A DNA stretch of 64,000 nucleotides, taken from the NCBI GenBank assembly GCA_018366035.1, contig JAGZIW010000002.1, positions 221,724 to 285,723 of the forward strand, read 5' to 3'. The position numbers and the translations under genes were made by a program. This document shows, in pieces, positions 53,760 through 62,481 of this stretch; position 1 is the stretch's first letter; each line of letters starts with the position of its first letter. The stretch comes from Butyricicoccus pullicaecorum (GTDB taxonomy: Bacteria; Bacillota; Clostridia; Oscillospirales; Butyricicoccaceae). The notes beneath the pieces are model-generated. The model worked only from the letters and a program-made list of their open reading frames with translations, was not told the origin of the DNA and ran no database searches.

Positions 53760-54545
53760 TTATTTTAAGAATCTAAATTCACCAAATGAAGAATCCACAT
53801 GATAATCTGGCGCTTCTGTCTTGGGATCGACCCAAGAAATCCACTCCATCACCGGATCTTTCTCGCCCTTTTTGGGCGCAGAGAACTCTGCACGGTATAC
53901 ACCCGCGCGCATCACATCATTCTGGATCAGTCCCAAGTCCTGCAAGGATTTGAGGGGAACCTTGCCTTCTACTACATATCCAGTGTCTGTTTGTGCTCCC
54001 TTTGTCTCCAATCCGTTCAAATTCCATTTGCTGTCAAACTTGCGATAGTATTCAATCGAATAGTCGTGTACACGCCCCTTTGGATCGATTTCAATGCCAT
54101 AATACAGCGGCATTCCCTTTGGCGTTGGCTTATCCACACTTCCGCCGGCAAAGAACAGCTCAGCGCGGTCTTCGGCATCGACCGTACTTTCATCGGCCTT
54201 CCATGCTTCCTCTACCACAACATCTGCATCTGTGATTTCAAATCCAAAGTAAAAGTTTGTACCATCATGGTAACCCTTAAATACCGTCAAGGGTGCTTCC
54301 TTTGCGTCCCAAGGAAAATGGAAATCACCTGACAGGGCTGCAACCGTTTTCCACACACCATCGTCCAACTTTCCGTCTACGGTTGCTTTGTCGGTTCTTT
54401 TGGCGATATCATAATGCGGCGTTGCTGCCTGATTCTGATACACCTTTGCAGCGGCAGGTGCATCTGCTGCTTGTGCTGCTCCCACGAGACCAACAGCGAG
54501 TACGCCAGCTGCCACTCCGCTTACCAAACGATATGACTTTTTCAT
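53760..54545 (-). CDS. Secreted CBM9-like carbohydrate-binding protein
   Basis: 261 residues with a clear signal peptide (KKSYRLVSGVAAGVLAVGLVGAAQA-AD, cleavage near residue 26). One CBM9-like/DOMON beta-sandwich follows (ATVDGKLDDGVWKTV near 53, FGFEITDADVV near 98, GYVVEGKVPLKSL near 200, MEWISWVDP). No catalytic domain, so it binds sugars or a cofactor outside the cell. The short AQA-A cleavage site and lack of anchor are more usual in Gram-negatives, and transfer is possible. Confidence 0.78.
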   Translation of the reverse strand: MKKSYRLVSGVAAGVLAVGLVGAAQAADAPAAAKVYQNQAATPHYDIAKRTDKATVDGKLDDGVWKTVAALSGDFHFPWDAKEAPLTVFKGYHDGTNFYFGFEITDADVVVEEAWKADESTVDAEDRAELFFAGGSVDKPTPKGMPLYYGIEIDPKGRVHDYSIEYYRKFDSKWNLNGLETKGAQTDTGYVVEGKVPLKSLQDLGLIQNDVMRAGVYRAEFSAPKKGEKDPVMEWISWVDPKTEAPDYHVDSSFGEFRFLK

Positions 54546-54745
54546 GATTTCTATTTTCCTCCTTTGTGATTTCCGATGCTGTATCTTTTACAACATTCCT
54601 TGTTCATATCATAGCACTTCTCCGCCGCATTTTCAATACATTGCACAAATAATTATATAATAATTATCGCTTTTTCGGAAGTTCCGCCACAATTTCCGGT
54701 CTATGTCATCAGTGTCAGCTTCTGCGGCAATGGGATTCTCACCCG

Positions 54746-56878
54746 CTATTGTACACCTAAAATTTCACAAACCCTGCGTCTGGAAATCCGATAAACACCA
54801 TACAGGAGTGCGGACACTGCCAATACTAAAATACCACTGACGCCCAACCCTGCAATTTCAGGAAAAGACAAGGTATTATCATTAAAATATAGAATCATGA
54901 TATACAGTGCCAGAATCCCCAATGTGCCGACCAGACAAGGTATAAAGAATACACGGCTGACCTGTCCACGCACGGTTTCCAATAGATATGCGCGGCTCGC
55001 ACCCAAACGCCTTAAATCCTCATACAGCTCAATATTTCCCATCGCAATCGTTATGCAGCGCGTATAGGCAATGATAATGACTGCCGCAAAGCAAATAATT
55101 GCAATAAAAATAAACAGCATGAGGAACACCGCCGTTGTTCGCACGAAATCATTTTGATCGAATACCCGAAATTGCGGCATATACTTCCAGTACAATCGAA
55201 ATTCGGAAGAATCCCGCTCTGCATAATCAATATGCTGAAGTCCTGCTGCTTTCAGGTTCTCCCGCGCATAATAATACGTTTCCCCTTGGCTTTGGGCATA
55301 CATTTGTGCGCCATAATTAAACGCATCATACTGCTCTACCTCCGGTCCGGAGCGATCGACGATTTCATCAAACAATCGTTTGGCAAAGGGATAGCTTGCA
55401 TCACTGTCCGCTACGTTAAAAAATATCATGGTTTCCTGCCAGTCTGGCAGCAAGCCTTTCGATATAGCAGCATAGTCCTCATCATTGAGAACATAGTAGC
55501 CAATGAGCATACTATATTGGAGCGGACTGTCAATATCCGGCTCTACGTGCAGTACCTGTCCCGTGACCAAATTCTCTACACGTGTGATATTTGGGTCGGT
55601 TCTCCATCGTGTCCCCCCATTATCATCTACAACCGTTTTCACATGTCCTTTTTCTACCACCGCATCTTGTCCTGTCAAGGCTTCATACGCGCTCTCCGAC
55701 ATGAAACCTGTTGATGCCAGCATTTCTACATATAACGTTTCATACGTTACACCAAGTGCTGTTTCGCGCTCCACCTGTGTCGTTCCGTCCACGCCAAGCT
55801 CTGCAATCTGCGCCTGCGTCCAGCTTGTAATCTGTACATTTTCCTCCTTTGCCAGCTGTTCTATCTCTGCTTTCTGTATCATATTGGTCTGATCATTTCG
55901 ATAGTGAAATGCATAATCAATGGGGCGCTGTGCAAATTCAATGATTGAACCGGTTCCGAGCATCGGCGTATAGAACAGCCCAAAATATGCACCTGCCAAC
56001 AGCACAGTAATCACCAGCATATTGCGCACAGTCTGCCGTCCCTGAAATTTCATCATCGCAGTCGAAATCAAGTGACGGTAACGGCTTTTCCCTTTTTGAA
56101 ATCCATTGACCACCGTATGCAGCAGCACCATATACAGCCCAATGAACAAAGGCACGTAAAAAATGCCATCAATCCACCCGGGCGCATACCAGTGCAGAAC
56201 AAGCACAAAAAAAGTCGGCATCAGATAGCCCAGTAAGCCGCCCACTACCATGAGAAAAATCCCAACGCTGCCATACCAAGCCTTTACCTCGCGAATCGGT
56301 TCTGTCTTGTGTGACGTATTGACCACATCTATAATGTTGGTACGCCGAATAAAGTGTATTCCCATGCCAAAGAGCATCACAACCACAAAAACGGAAAAAA
56401 TCAACGCAAACAGATATGCCTGCGAATCAAAGGTCAACGGCATTTCTTCACTGTCCACAACAAACAAGCGGAACAAAAACCAGATTCCCCACGCGAGCGG
56501 TGCACCCAATAGGGCGCCCGAAAGACAGGAGATTGCAGCGATTCGGGCAAGATCTGCAAATAACAGTTTGCATATCTGTTTTCGGGTCGCTCCCAATAGT
56601 AAAAATACACCGATTTCCCGTGATTTTTGGCGAAAGAAAATGGCACTGGCATATGTAGTAAATACAGCACAGCCTACACAGGCAAGCACAAAAATCATCA
56701 TCACCTGTTTGCGCGAATCGCCGCCTTCCGGCAATACATTGAGAATCGTTGGCGAACGCATCATTGTCACATAGGCTGTAATCAGCAGAACCGAAAAGAA
56801 GCAGCAGCTCGTCAAAAGGCGATACTGTGCCCAGTTTTTGCGCCGCAAGGCAGCATATACTTCATGAAAGGTTTGCAT
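54746..56878 (-). CDS. BceB-like ABC transporter permease
   Basis: About 710 residues with about ten membrane helices. There is a pair at the N-terminus, a FtsX block near 60-310, a large extracytoplasmic domain (about 320-560) before the last helices, and a final FtsX block (about 575-710). This is the BceB layout for bacitracin or lantibiotic resistance. ATG 56878 is favoured by AGGGAG at 8 bp; an in-frame GTG at 56887 overlaps the ATPase stop. Confidence 0.87.
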   Translation of the reverse strand: MQTFHEVYAALRRKNWAQYRLLTSCCFFSVLLITAYVTMMRSPTILNVLPEGGDSRKQVMMIFVLACVGCAVFTTYASAIFFRQKSREIGVFLLLGATRKQICKLLFADLARIAAISCLSGALLGAPLAWGIWFLFRLFVVDSEEMPLTFDSQAYLFALIFSVFVVVMLFGMGIHFIRRTNIIDVVNTSHKTEPIREVKAWYGSVGIFLMVVGGLLGYLMPTFFVLVLHWYAPGWIDGIFYVPLFIGLYMVLLHTVVNGFQKGKSRYRHLISTAMMKFQGRQTVRNMLVITVLLAGAYFGLFYTPMLGTGSIIEFAQRPIDYAFHYRNDQTNMIQKAEIEQLAKEENVQITSWTQAQIAELGVDGTTQVERETALGVTYETLYVEMLASTGFMSESAYEALTGQDAVVEKGHVKTVVDDNGGTRWRTDPNITRVENLVTGQVLHVEPDIDSPLQYSMLIGYYVLNDEDYAAISKGLLPDWQETMIFFNVADSDASYPFAKRLFDEIVDRSGPEVEQYDAFNYGAQMYAQSQGETYYYARENLKAAGLQHIDYAERDSSEFRLYWKYMPQFRVFDQNDFVRTTAVFLMLFIFIAIICFAAVIIIAYTRCITIAMGNIELYEDLRRLGASRAYLLETVRGQVSRVFFIPCLVGTLGILALYIMILYFNDNTLSFPEIAGLGVSGILVLAVSALLYGVYRISRRRVCEILGVQ

Positions 56879-56883
56879 ACGGC

Positions 56884-57624
56884 TCACTCCCTGCTCATAT
56901 TTTTGATTGCACCCAGCAGTTCGTCCTGAAATGCGGTACAGTCTCCTTTATTCTGTAACTGCTGGTATACGACACCGTCCTGCATCAATATAACACGGTC
57001 ACAATAGGAAGCCGCAAAGGAATCATGTGTCACCATAAAAATCGTGGCTCCCAACTCCTGTTTTGCCTGCTCAAACGCCCGAATGACTGCTCTCGAAGAT
57101 TTCGAATCCAAGTTTCCCGTTGGCTCATCTGCCAAAATCATCAGCGGGTGATTGATCAGCGCACGTGCCACAGCTGTTCTCTGGCGTTCTCCTCCCGAGA
57201 TTTCAGCCGGATATTTGTGCTTAATTGCATCAATCCCAAACATTTTACAGAGATTATCAGCGGTTTGTTCCATATCCCCGCCTGTATCTCCCCCAATGAT
57301 GCGCGGCAGCATAATATTATCCCGCACTGTCAATCCGTCTAACAGCATAAAGTCCTGAAAAACAAATCCCAGACGCGTGTTGCGCACCTTGGCCATCTCA
57401 TTTTCATTCAATGCAGCCAGCGCGATATCTCCCAGCAAGATTTCTCCAGACTCAAATGGAATATATCGGGAAATACAGTTGAGCAGTGTTGTTTTTCCAG
57501 AGCCAGATGGTCCCATTACGGCAACCAACTCCCCCTGTTCCACAGTCAGTGAAATCCCTTTCAGCACCTCATAATTCTGTTTTCCAATCTGATAGGATTT
57601 GTGCAGATTCTTTACTTGCAGCAT
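56884..57624 (-). CDS. BceA-like ABC transporter ATP-binding protein
   Basis: 246 residues: Walker A GPSGSGKTTLLNCIS, signature ISGGERQRTAVARALI, Walker [14 protein letters not shown]. Start ATG 57624 after AAAGGAG. First gene of the BceAB-like pair and divergent from the LytTR/GHKL two-component genes, which may control it. Confidence 0.93.
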   Translation of the reverse strand: MLQVKNLHKSYQIGKQNYEVLKGISLTVEQGELVAVMGPSGSGKTTLLNCISRYIPFESGEILLGDIALAALNENEMAKVRNTRLGFVFQDFMLLDGLTVRDNIMLPRIIGGDTGGDMEQTADNLCKMFGIDAIKHKYPAEISGGERQRTAVARALINHPLMILADEPTGNLDSKSSRAVIRAFEQAKQELGATIFMVTHDSFAASYCDRVILMQDGVVYQQLQNKGDCTAFQDELLGAIKNMSRE

Positions 57625-57657
57625 TATGATTTTCACTCCTTTCATTTCTATAATTCC

Positions 57658-57686
57658 ATAATACCGATGTCCTGCGAAACTCGCAA
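57658..57686 (-). promoter_or_regulatory. Promoter of the BceAB-like operon
   Basis: Minus strand TTGCGA (57686-57681), 17-bp spacer, TATTAT (57663-57658). Confidence 0.6.
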
Positions 57687-57851
57687 ACCCCATTGTCAAA
57701 ACTGGTATTCTGTTAGATATTTTTTGCAGCTGCCAAATATCCTTGTAAACTTTTGCAGATTATATGTCAACTTTGGAACTGGCTAAGATGCAAAAAATAT
57801 TCAGATTTGCTATAATAAGGACATAACCATTGATATCGAAAGGGACTTATC

Positions 57852-58541
57852 ATGCTTTATATTGGAATCTGCGATGATGCAATGGAATCGCGCCTTGCAC
57901 TGCACAGTGCACTGGAACGGCTTTCCCCCAGCTGTACTTGCTATGAATTTTCTTCCGGTGAAGGAGTGCTCTCATGGCTGCAGAAGCACCCTGACACGTT
58001 GGATCTTCTTTTTCTGGATATCGAAATGAGCGGAATTTCCGGCATGGAAACCGCCAGACAAATTCGCGCTCTGCATATCCATACTCCAATCGTATTCTTA
58101 ACCGGATACCCTGACTATGTGTTTGATGGATATTCGGTCTGTGCGTTTGACTATCTTATGAAACCTCTGAAAACCGACAAGCTCGCTCATGTCCTAACAC
58201 GTGTACAGCAGCAGAAAGAACAAACCGCTGCCTTTGTGGTACAAAATCATGAGGGGATCTACCGTATCCCTTTTTCGGATATCCGCTACTTTTTCAGTGA
58301 TCGCCGGTTGATTCACCTCGTCACGGTACATACAGAATATACATTTTACGATAAGCTGGATCGAGTAGCCGAACGCCTGTCAGATGAATTCATACGAATC
58401 CACCAGCGCTATCTGGTGCGCATCGGCGCCATAGACCGCATCGAAAATCAGGCCGTCTTTCTAGGCAGTATCCAGCTTCCAATCAGCCGTTCCAATCGCC
58501 AATCGGTTTTGGAATCCTGTGCCCGTGGTCTATTGCTATGA
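57852..58541 (+). CDS. LytTR-family response regulator
   Basis: 229 residues: a receiver domain (ICDDAME, phospho-Asp in LLFLDIEMSGISG near 56, Lys in YLMKPLKTDK) and a LytTR DNA-binding domain (IRYFFSDRRLIHLVT...FIRIHQRYLVRIGAIDRI). AgrA/LytR type. TATAAT at 57812-57817 lies upstream. Overlaps the kinase by 4 bp. Confidence 0.93.
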   Translation: MLYIGICDDAMESRLALHSALERLSPSCTCYEFSSGEGVLSWLQKHPDTLDLLFLDIEMSGISGMETARQIRALHIHTPIVFLTGYPDYVFDGYSVCAFDYLMKPLKTDKLAHVLTRVQQQKEQTAAFVVQNHEGIYRIPFSDIRYFFSDRRLIHLVTVHTEYTFYDKLDRVAERLSDEFIRIHQRYLVRIGAIDRIENQAVFLGSIQLPISRSNRQSVLESCARGLLL

Positions 58542-59842
58542 TAATGCTTCTCTTTTTTTGCAACCTGATTCTGGTTCTTACCTGCGGCATGCTTTATGAA
58601 AAGCTGCTGGGCACGTTTCTTCCCTTGCGTCACGGCATCTTTTTCCGCCTTGTGCGCATTGTCATCTTATCCATCGCTCCCTCTTTACCCATCTACACTG
58701 CCGACCCAAATCTTCTCTATCTGCTCCCTTTCTTTTTTGGTATCCTGTGGATTTGCGTTCAAGGCCCTCCACTCGCACGGCTGACTCTGCTTCTGAATCT
58801 CTATGTCCTTTCTGTGTCACTGAGCGGACTCATCACACTATTGGCCCCAAGCCTTTCTGTATCTGCTGCTCATGCACAAGTACATACAACTCTTCATAGC
58901 ATTCAAGTTTTTATCCTCCTCATGCTTTGGCTGCTGTTTCGATATGTGAAAATCTGTACCAATGAGATTCCGGTTCTCTCCCCACCCCTCTGGCGTGTGT
59001 CACTGCTTATGAGCCTTTTCACCTTTTCCGTCCTTTTGCTCTGCATCGCCTTTCCCATGCTTCAGCCCAATTGGGGACAATCTGCACTGCAAACTGCCTT
59101 CTCTCACTTTTTTGATCTGCAAACACTTCTTATGACACCGGCAATCCTGCTGTCTGTCTGCATGAATTTATATGTCATTCGTTTGCTGTCCAGACACGAA
59201 CAGCTTTTACAGGCAAATGCACTCTACGAGGTCAACCGTACCTATTATGACCAACTCGAACAGTCTCAGCTTGCGGTACGCCGATTGCGGCACGATATGG
59301 CAAACCACCTGCAAACTATGCGTGGGCTGGACAATGCTTCTTTGCGTACCTACATCGAGGCACTCATAAATACACCAGCCATGCAATCCCATACTGTGTA
59401 TTGCGAAAATCAAATCGTGAATGCCGTTTTACAAAATAAGCTGGTCCAAATAGAACAACAGCAAATCACGGCACAATACACCATTGCCCTGCCCAAGCAT
59501 CTCCCCATACAGCCTATTGACCTCTGTGCCTTGTTTGCAAACGGTATGGACAATGCCATGGAAGCATGTATGCTGCTGCCTTCTTCAGAACGCCGGCTCT
59601 CCGTACAAGCTCGTGCTGATAAAGGATTGTTTGTGCTTCGCATCTGCAATCCGACTATTGACCATTCCCCATTAAAGGCAAATACCCTGCCGCCAAGCAG
59701 CAAAGCAGACCGAAAAAATCACGGGCATGGATTGCCCAGCTTGCAGGAAATCTCTATGCGTTATGGCGGAACCTTTCATATTTCACGGAATCAGGGTATT
59801 TTTGAGCTTCTCATTACCATTCCGCTTGCAAAAATACCATAA
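58538..59842 (+). CDS. GHKL sensor histidine kinase (AgrC/LytS-like)
   Basis: 434 residues: about six membrane helices in the first 215 residues, a coiled coil, the phospho-acceptor segment RRLRHDMANHLQTMRG, then the GHKL ATPase (GMDNAMEACMLLPSSER, GHGLPSLQEI). It is typical of peptide-sensing kinases. Its start overlaps the regulator's stop (ATGA), and a second ATG two codons later is also possible. Confidence 0.9.
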   Translation: MIMLLFFCNLILVLTCGMLYEKLLGTFLPLRHGIFFRLVRIVILSIAPSLPIYTADPNLLYLLPFFFGILWICVQGPPLARLTLLLNLYVLSVSLSGLITLLAPSLSVSAAHAQVHTTLHSIQVFILLMLWLLFRYVKICTNEIPVLSPPLWRVSLLMSLFTFSVLLLCIAFPMLQPNWGQSALQTAFSHFFDLQTLLMTPAILLSVCMNLYVIRLLSRHEQLLQANALYEVNRTYYDQLEQSQLAVRRLRHDMANHLQTMRGLDNASLRTYIEALINTPAMQSHTVYCENQIVNAVLQNKLVQIEQQQITAQYTIALPKHLPIQPIDLCALFANGMDNAMEACMLLPSSERRLSVQARADKGLFVLRICNPTIDHSPLKANTLPPSSKADRKNHGHGLPSLQEISMRYGGTFHISRNQGIFELLITIPLAKIP

Positions 59843-59877
59843 AAAATCCCATCATTCCAAATACAATGATGGGATCA
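59841..59877 (+). terminator. Terminator-like hairpin after the GHKL kinase
   Basis: ATCCCATCATT / AATGATGGGAT hairpin directly after the stop, without a T run. The following 59878-60030 holds nothing I can support. Confidence 0.5.
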
Positions 59878-60031
59878 TATGTTGCTCTCAACCAGCACTC
59901 GCATGCAGCAAATCCAATGCGCCTAGGATTTTGCATTTTCACAGGCACTGTGAAAAATACCAAAATGACCTTTGGGTACACTGCTATCGGTCTGTGGAAA
60001 AGTATTTTGTTAGTACACATAAAATTTAGTA

Positions 60032-60073
60032 AAATGCCCGAAACCACACATTGATGCGCAGTTTCGGGCATTC
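60032..60073 (-). terminator. Terminator after the CBS protein gene
   Basis: GAATGCCCGAAAC with matching GTTTCGGGCATTT arms, followed by TTTTAC on the minus strand. Confidence 0.7.
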
Positions 60074-60136
60074 TTTGTCCAGAGCGCTTTACGCGGCAGA
60101 CATCTCGGTTTTTCGGCAAACTCATACGAGTGTCCT

Positions 60137-60571
60137 TCAGGCACTGGTGTTTTTTAGCTTTTCTTCATTTTTCAGCAACTCTTTACAATACTCAAAAATC
60201 TTTTTTCTGGTCACGATGCCCACGAACATATTGCGGTCATCAATAACAGGCACAAAGTTTTGATTGGACGCATGGGATAACAAATCCACAACCTGTGCAT
60301 TTGCCGCAACCGCCTTATTATCGCATCGGCGCGGTAAATCACGCATTTGTAAAGATACGGTTCTCTTCTTTCCGATGATTTCTCCACATGTACACATCAT
60401 CCAGAGGAAATCGCCCTCTGTAACCGTTCCAATATATTCTCCCTCTCTGGAAATCAGCGGAATTGCATGATAACCACTCTCCTGCAATTTGTCCAAACCC
60501 TCTTTGAGTCCCATATCATCATAAAGATAAGTAACGTCGCTTTTGTGGGTTAGGAAAAACATAATATTCAT
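60137..60571 (-). CDS. CBS domain-containing protein
   Basis: 144 residues holding two CBS motifs only (SGYHAIPLISREGEYIGTVTEGDFL and NFVPVIDDRNMFVGIVTRKKIFEY). Such proteins bind adenosyl ligands and regulate partners. The partner is not apparent. TTGAGGATG precedes the ATG. Confidence 0.88.
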   Translation of the reverse strand: MNIMFFLTHKSDVTYLYDDMGLKEGLDKLQESGYHAIPLISREGEYIGTVTEGDFLWMMCTCGEIIGKKRTVSLQMRDLPRRCDNKAVAANAQVVDLLSHASNQNFVPVIDDRNMFVGIVTRKKIFEYCKELLKNEEKLKNTSA

Positions 60572-60685
60572 GAAAACACATCCTCAATTCTTGTTGTCAA
60601 AGTGTTTTTCTGTTTCTTTTATTCTAACAAAAACAGAGGTCTTGTTCAAGGAATTCTGCAACAGTTTGCACAATGTTTACAATTG

Positions 60686-62476
60686 TTATTGGCTATTTTC
60701 TGTCATTTCCTGATTCAATTCGTGCAAAATTTGTGTCATAAGTGCAACCCGCTGAAACGGTGTGATAAAGTACCAGCCCGCCGTATAGGGAACCATCTTT
60801 TTCGCAAGCTGAACCGAAAGCTCTACCGCCAGCGCCTCTGCCTCCTCGCGGTTCAGACCTTCATATCGGTCGATCACAGCCTGTGAGATTTCAATACCGG
60901 CAATCTCGTTACTCATAAATAAGGCATTGCGATGGCTGACCACAGGGATTACGCCTCCTAAAATATCGCCTTGCAGTTCCTCATGTGCCTGCATGAGATT
61001 TTCAAACGCCCGTGTTGTAAATACAGGCTGTGTCAAAAAGCCACAAACACCCTGCTCCTCCTTTCGCTTTGCCCTTTGTAGTTCTACCGCAAAATTTGCC
61101 GCATTGACATTGAGTGCACCAAACACATGAAATGGTGCTGTAATGCCCTGTTCCCCCAAGGAGCGAATATATCCGGCAAGAACAGCAGAGTTAAACGAAA
61201 ATACACCCTTGACCTCATCTCGCTCGGCAGACGGAATCGGATCACCTGTCACAGTCAATACATTGTGCACACCCTCTGCGGACAATCCCAAAAGAAGCGC
61301 TTTGGTTGCATTGATATTGCGGTCACGACAGGTCATGTGCGGAATCGGATCGATCCCAAGCTCCCGATGCAGCTTTGCCGCAAGCATTGAACTGTCCATA
61401 CAGGGTCTGGCAATCGGACAATCCGCAATGGTTATCGCGTCCACTCCGACCTCACGGAGCGTTCTGGCACCTGTCATGAATTTTTCCAAATTTGCATCAC
61501 TTGGCGGGTCCAGTTCCACCGCAATGATTCGTTTTCCCCTGCGCAGCTTACCAATCAGGCCATTTTTCACATTGTGCGGAATATGAATATCCGGCTTTGC
61601 AGGCTCTAAGGGCTGTACCTCCGTTTCGTGTAAAATCTCTGCTGTCAGGCGGATATGCTCTGGCGTTGTTCCGCAGCAGCCTCCTACGATTTTCACGCCT
61701 GCTGCCAAAATTTCTCCCATACGTGCTGCAAAATATTCGGGACGTGTCTCAAAATAGGTACGCCCATTTACAATCGTCGGATAGCCTGCATTTGGCATAA
61801 CACTGCACAAGATTGGCTCTGCTGGTGTACGCGATGCACCAAAAAGGTCCATATGCTTTCGCACCTGTGCAAGCAAATGGCTGGGACCGGAAATGCAATT
61901 GAAACCTGCGGCATCAATCAGCTGACAAGCGGTGACACGCTGCAAAAGCGGACGAATCGGCAAACCTGTTCTGGTAAATCCATCTGGAGAAACCGCAAAT
62001 GATGCGATAATGAAAGCATCTGGACATCTGGCTTTAATATATGCGGCAAGACCATAAAGATCGCTGTCCTCAGACAATGTTTCAAACAAAAAGTTTTTTG
62101 CTCCCAGATTCAGAAAAACCTCCACAATCTGTTCATACTCGCCGTTTGCATCTATAATCGGTCCAATATCAGCAAACACAAAGGCTCTATAAGGCTTTGC
62201 CGCCTGCACGGCAAGCCTCCAGCCCTGTGTAATGACCTCGCGTACTTGATCGAATCCACATTCCAAGGCACGCGTATTGGCAGCAAAGGTATTGGTTTTG
62301 ATTGCACGCGCCCCACATTCTAAATAGGCATTATGCACCTGTGTGACCCGCTCTGGTGCTGTACAGTTTGCAAACTCGCATTTTCCCATCTCATCTGCAT
62401 AAACTGCACGAAAATAGGTTCCCATCGCACCGTCAAATAATAAGGTTTTATGTGCTAGATACTCTCTTAACTCCAT
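60686..62476 (-). CDS. Bifunctional homocysteine S-methyltransferase / methylenetetrahydrofolate reductase
   Basis: 596 residues. The N-terminal half (1-290) is a homocysteine S-methyltransferase domain with FDGAMGTYFR and the zinc site GGCCGTTPEHI near 270. The C-terminal half (from about 310) is a MetF-type reductase (VELDPPSDANLEKF, HMTCRDRNINAT, VLTVTGDPI). It provides methyl-THF and can methylate homocysteine. It directly follows the MetH-type gene (5-bp gap), so the two serve one methionine pathway. Confidence 0.92.
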   Translation of the reverse strand: MELREYLAHKTLLFDGAMGTYFRAVYADEMGKCEFANCTAPERVTQVHNAYLECGARAIKTNTFAANTRALECGFDQVREVITQGWRLAVQAAKPYRAFVFADIGPIIDANGEYEQIVEVFLNLGAKNFLFETLSEDSDLYGLAAYIKARCPDAFIIASFAVSPDGFTRTGLPIRPLLQRVTACQLIDAAGFNCISGPSHLLAQVRKHMDLFGASRTPAEPILCSVMPNAGYPTIVNGRTYFETRPEYFAARMGEILAAGVKIVGGCCGTTPEHIRLTAEILHETEVQPLEPAKPDIHIPHNVKNGLIGKLRRGKRIIAVELDPPSDANLEKFMTGARTLREVGVDAITIADCPIARPCMDSSMLAAKLHRELGIDPIPHMTCRDRNINATKALLLGLSAEGVHNVLTVTGDPIPSAERDEVKGVFSFNSAVLAGYIRSLGEQGITAPFHVFGALNVNAANFAVELQRAKRKEEQGVCGFLTQPVFTTRAFENLMQAHEELQGDILGGVIPVVSHRNALFMSNEIAGIEISQAVIDRYEGLNREEAEALAVELSVQLAKKMVPYTAGWYFITPFQRVALMTQILHELNQEMTENSQ

Positions 62477-62481
62477 CTTGT

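Noticed and set aside
59814..60125. 103-residue minus-strand open frame between kinase and CBS genes
   Set aside because: It overlaps two terminator hairpins and the kinase 3' end, lacks a ribosome-binding site and reads like noise.
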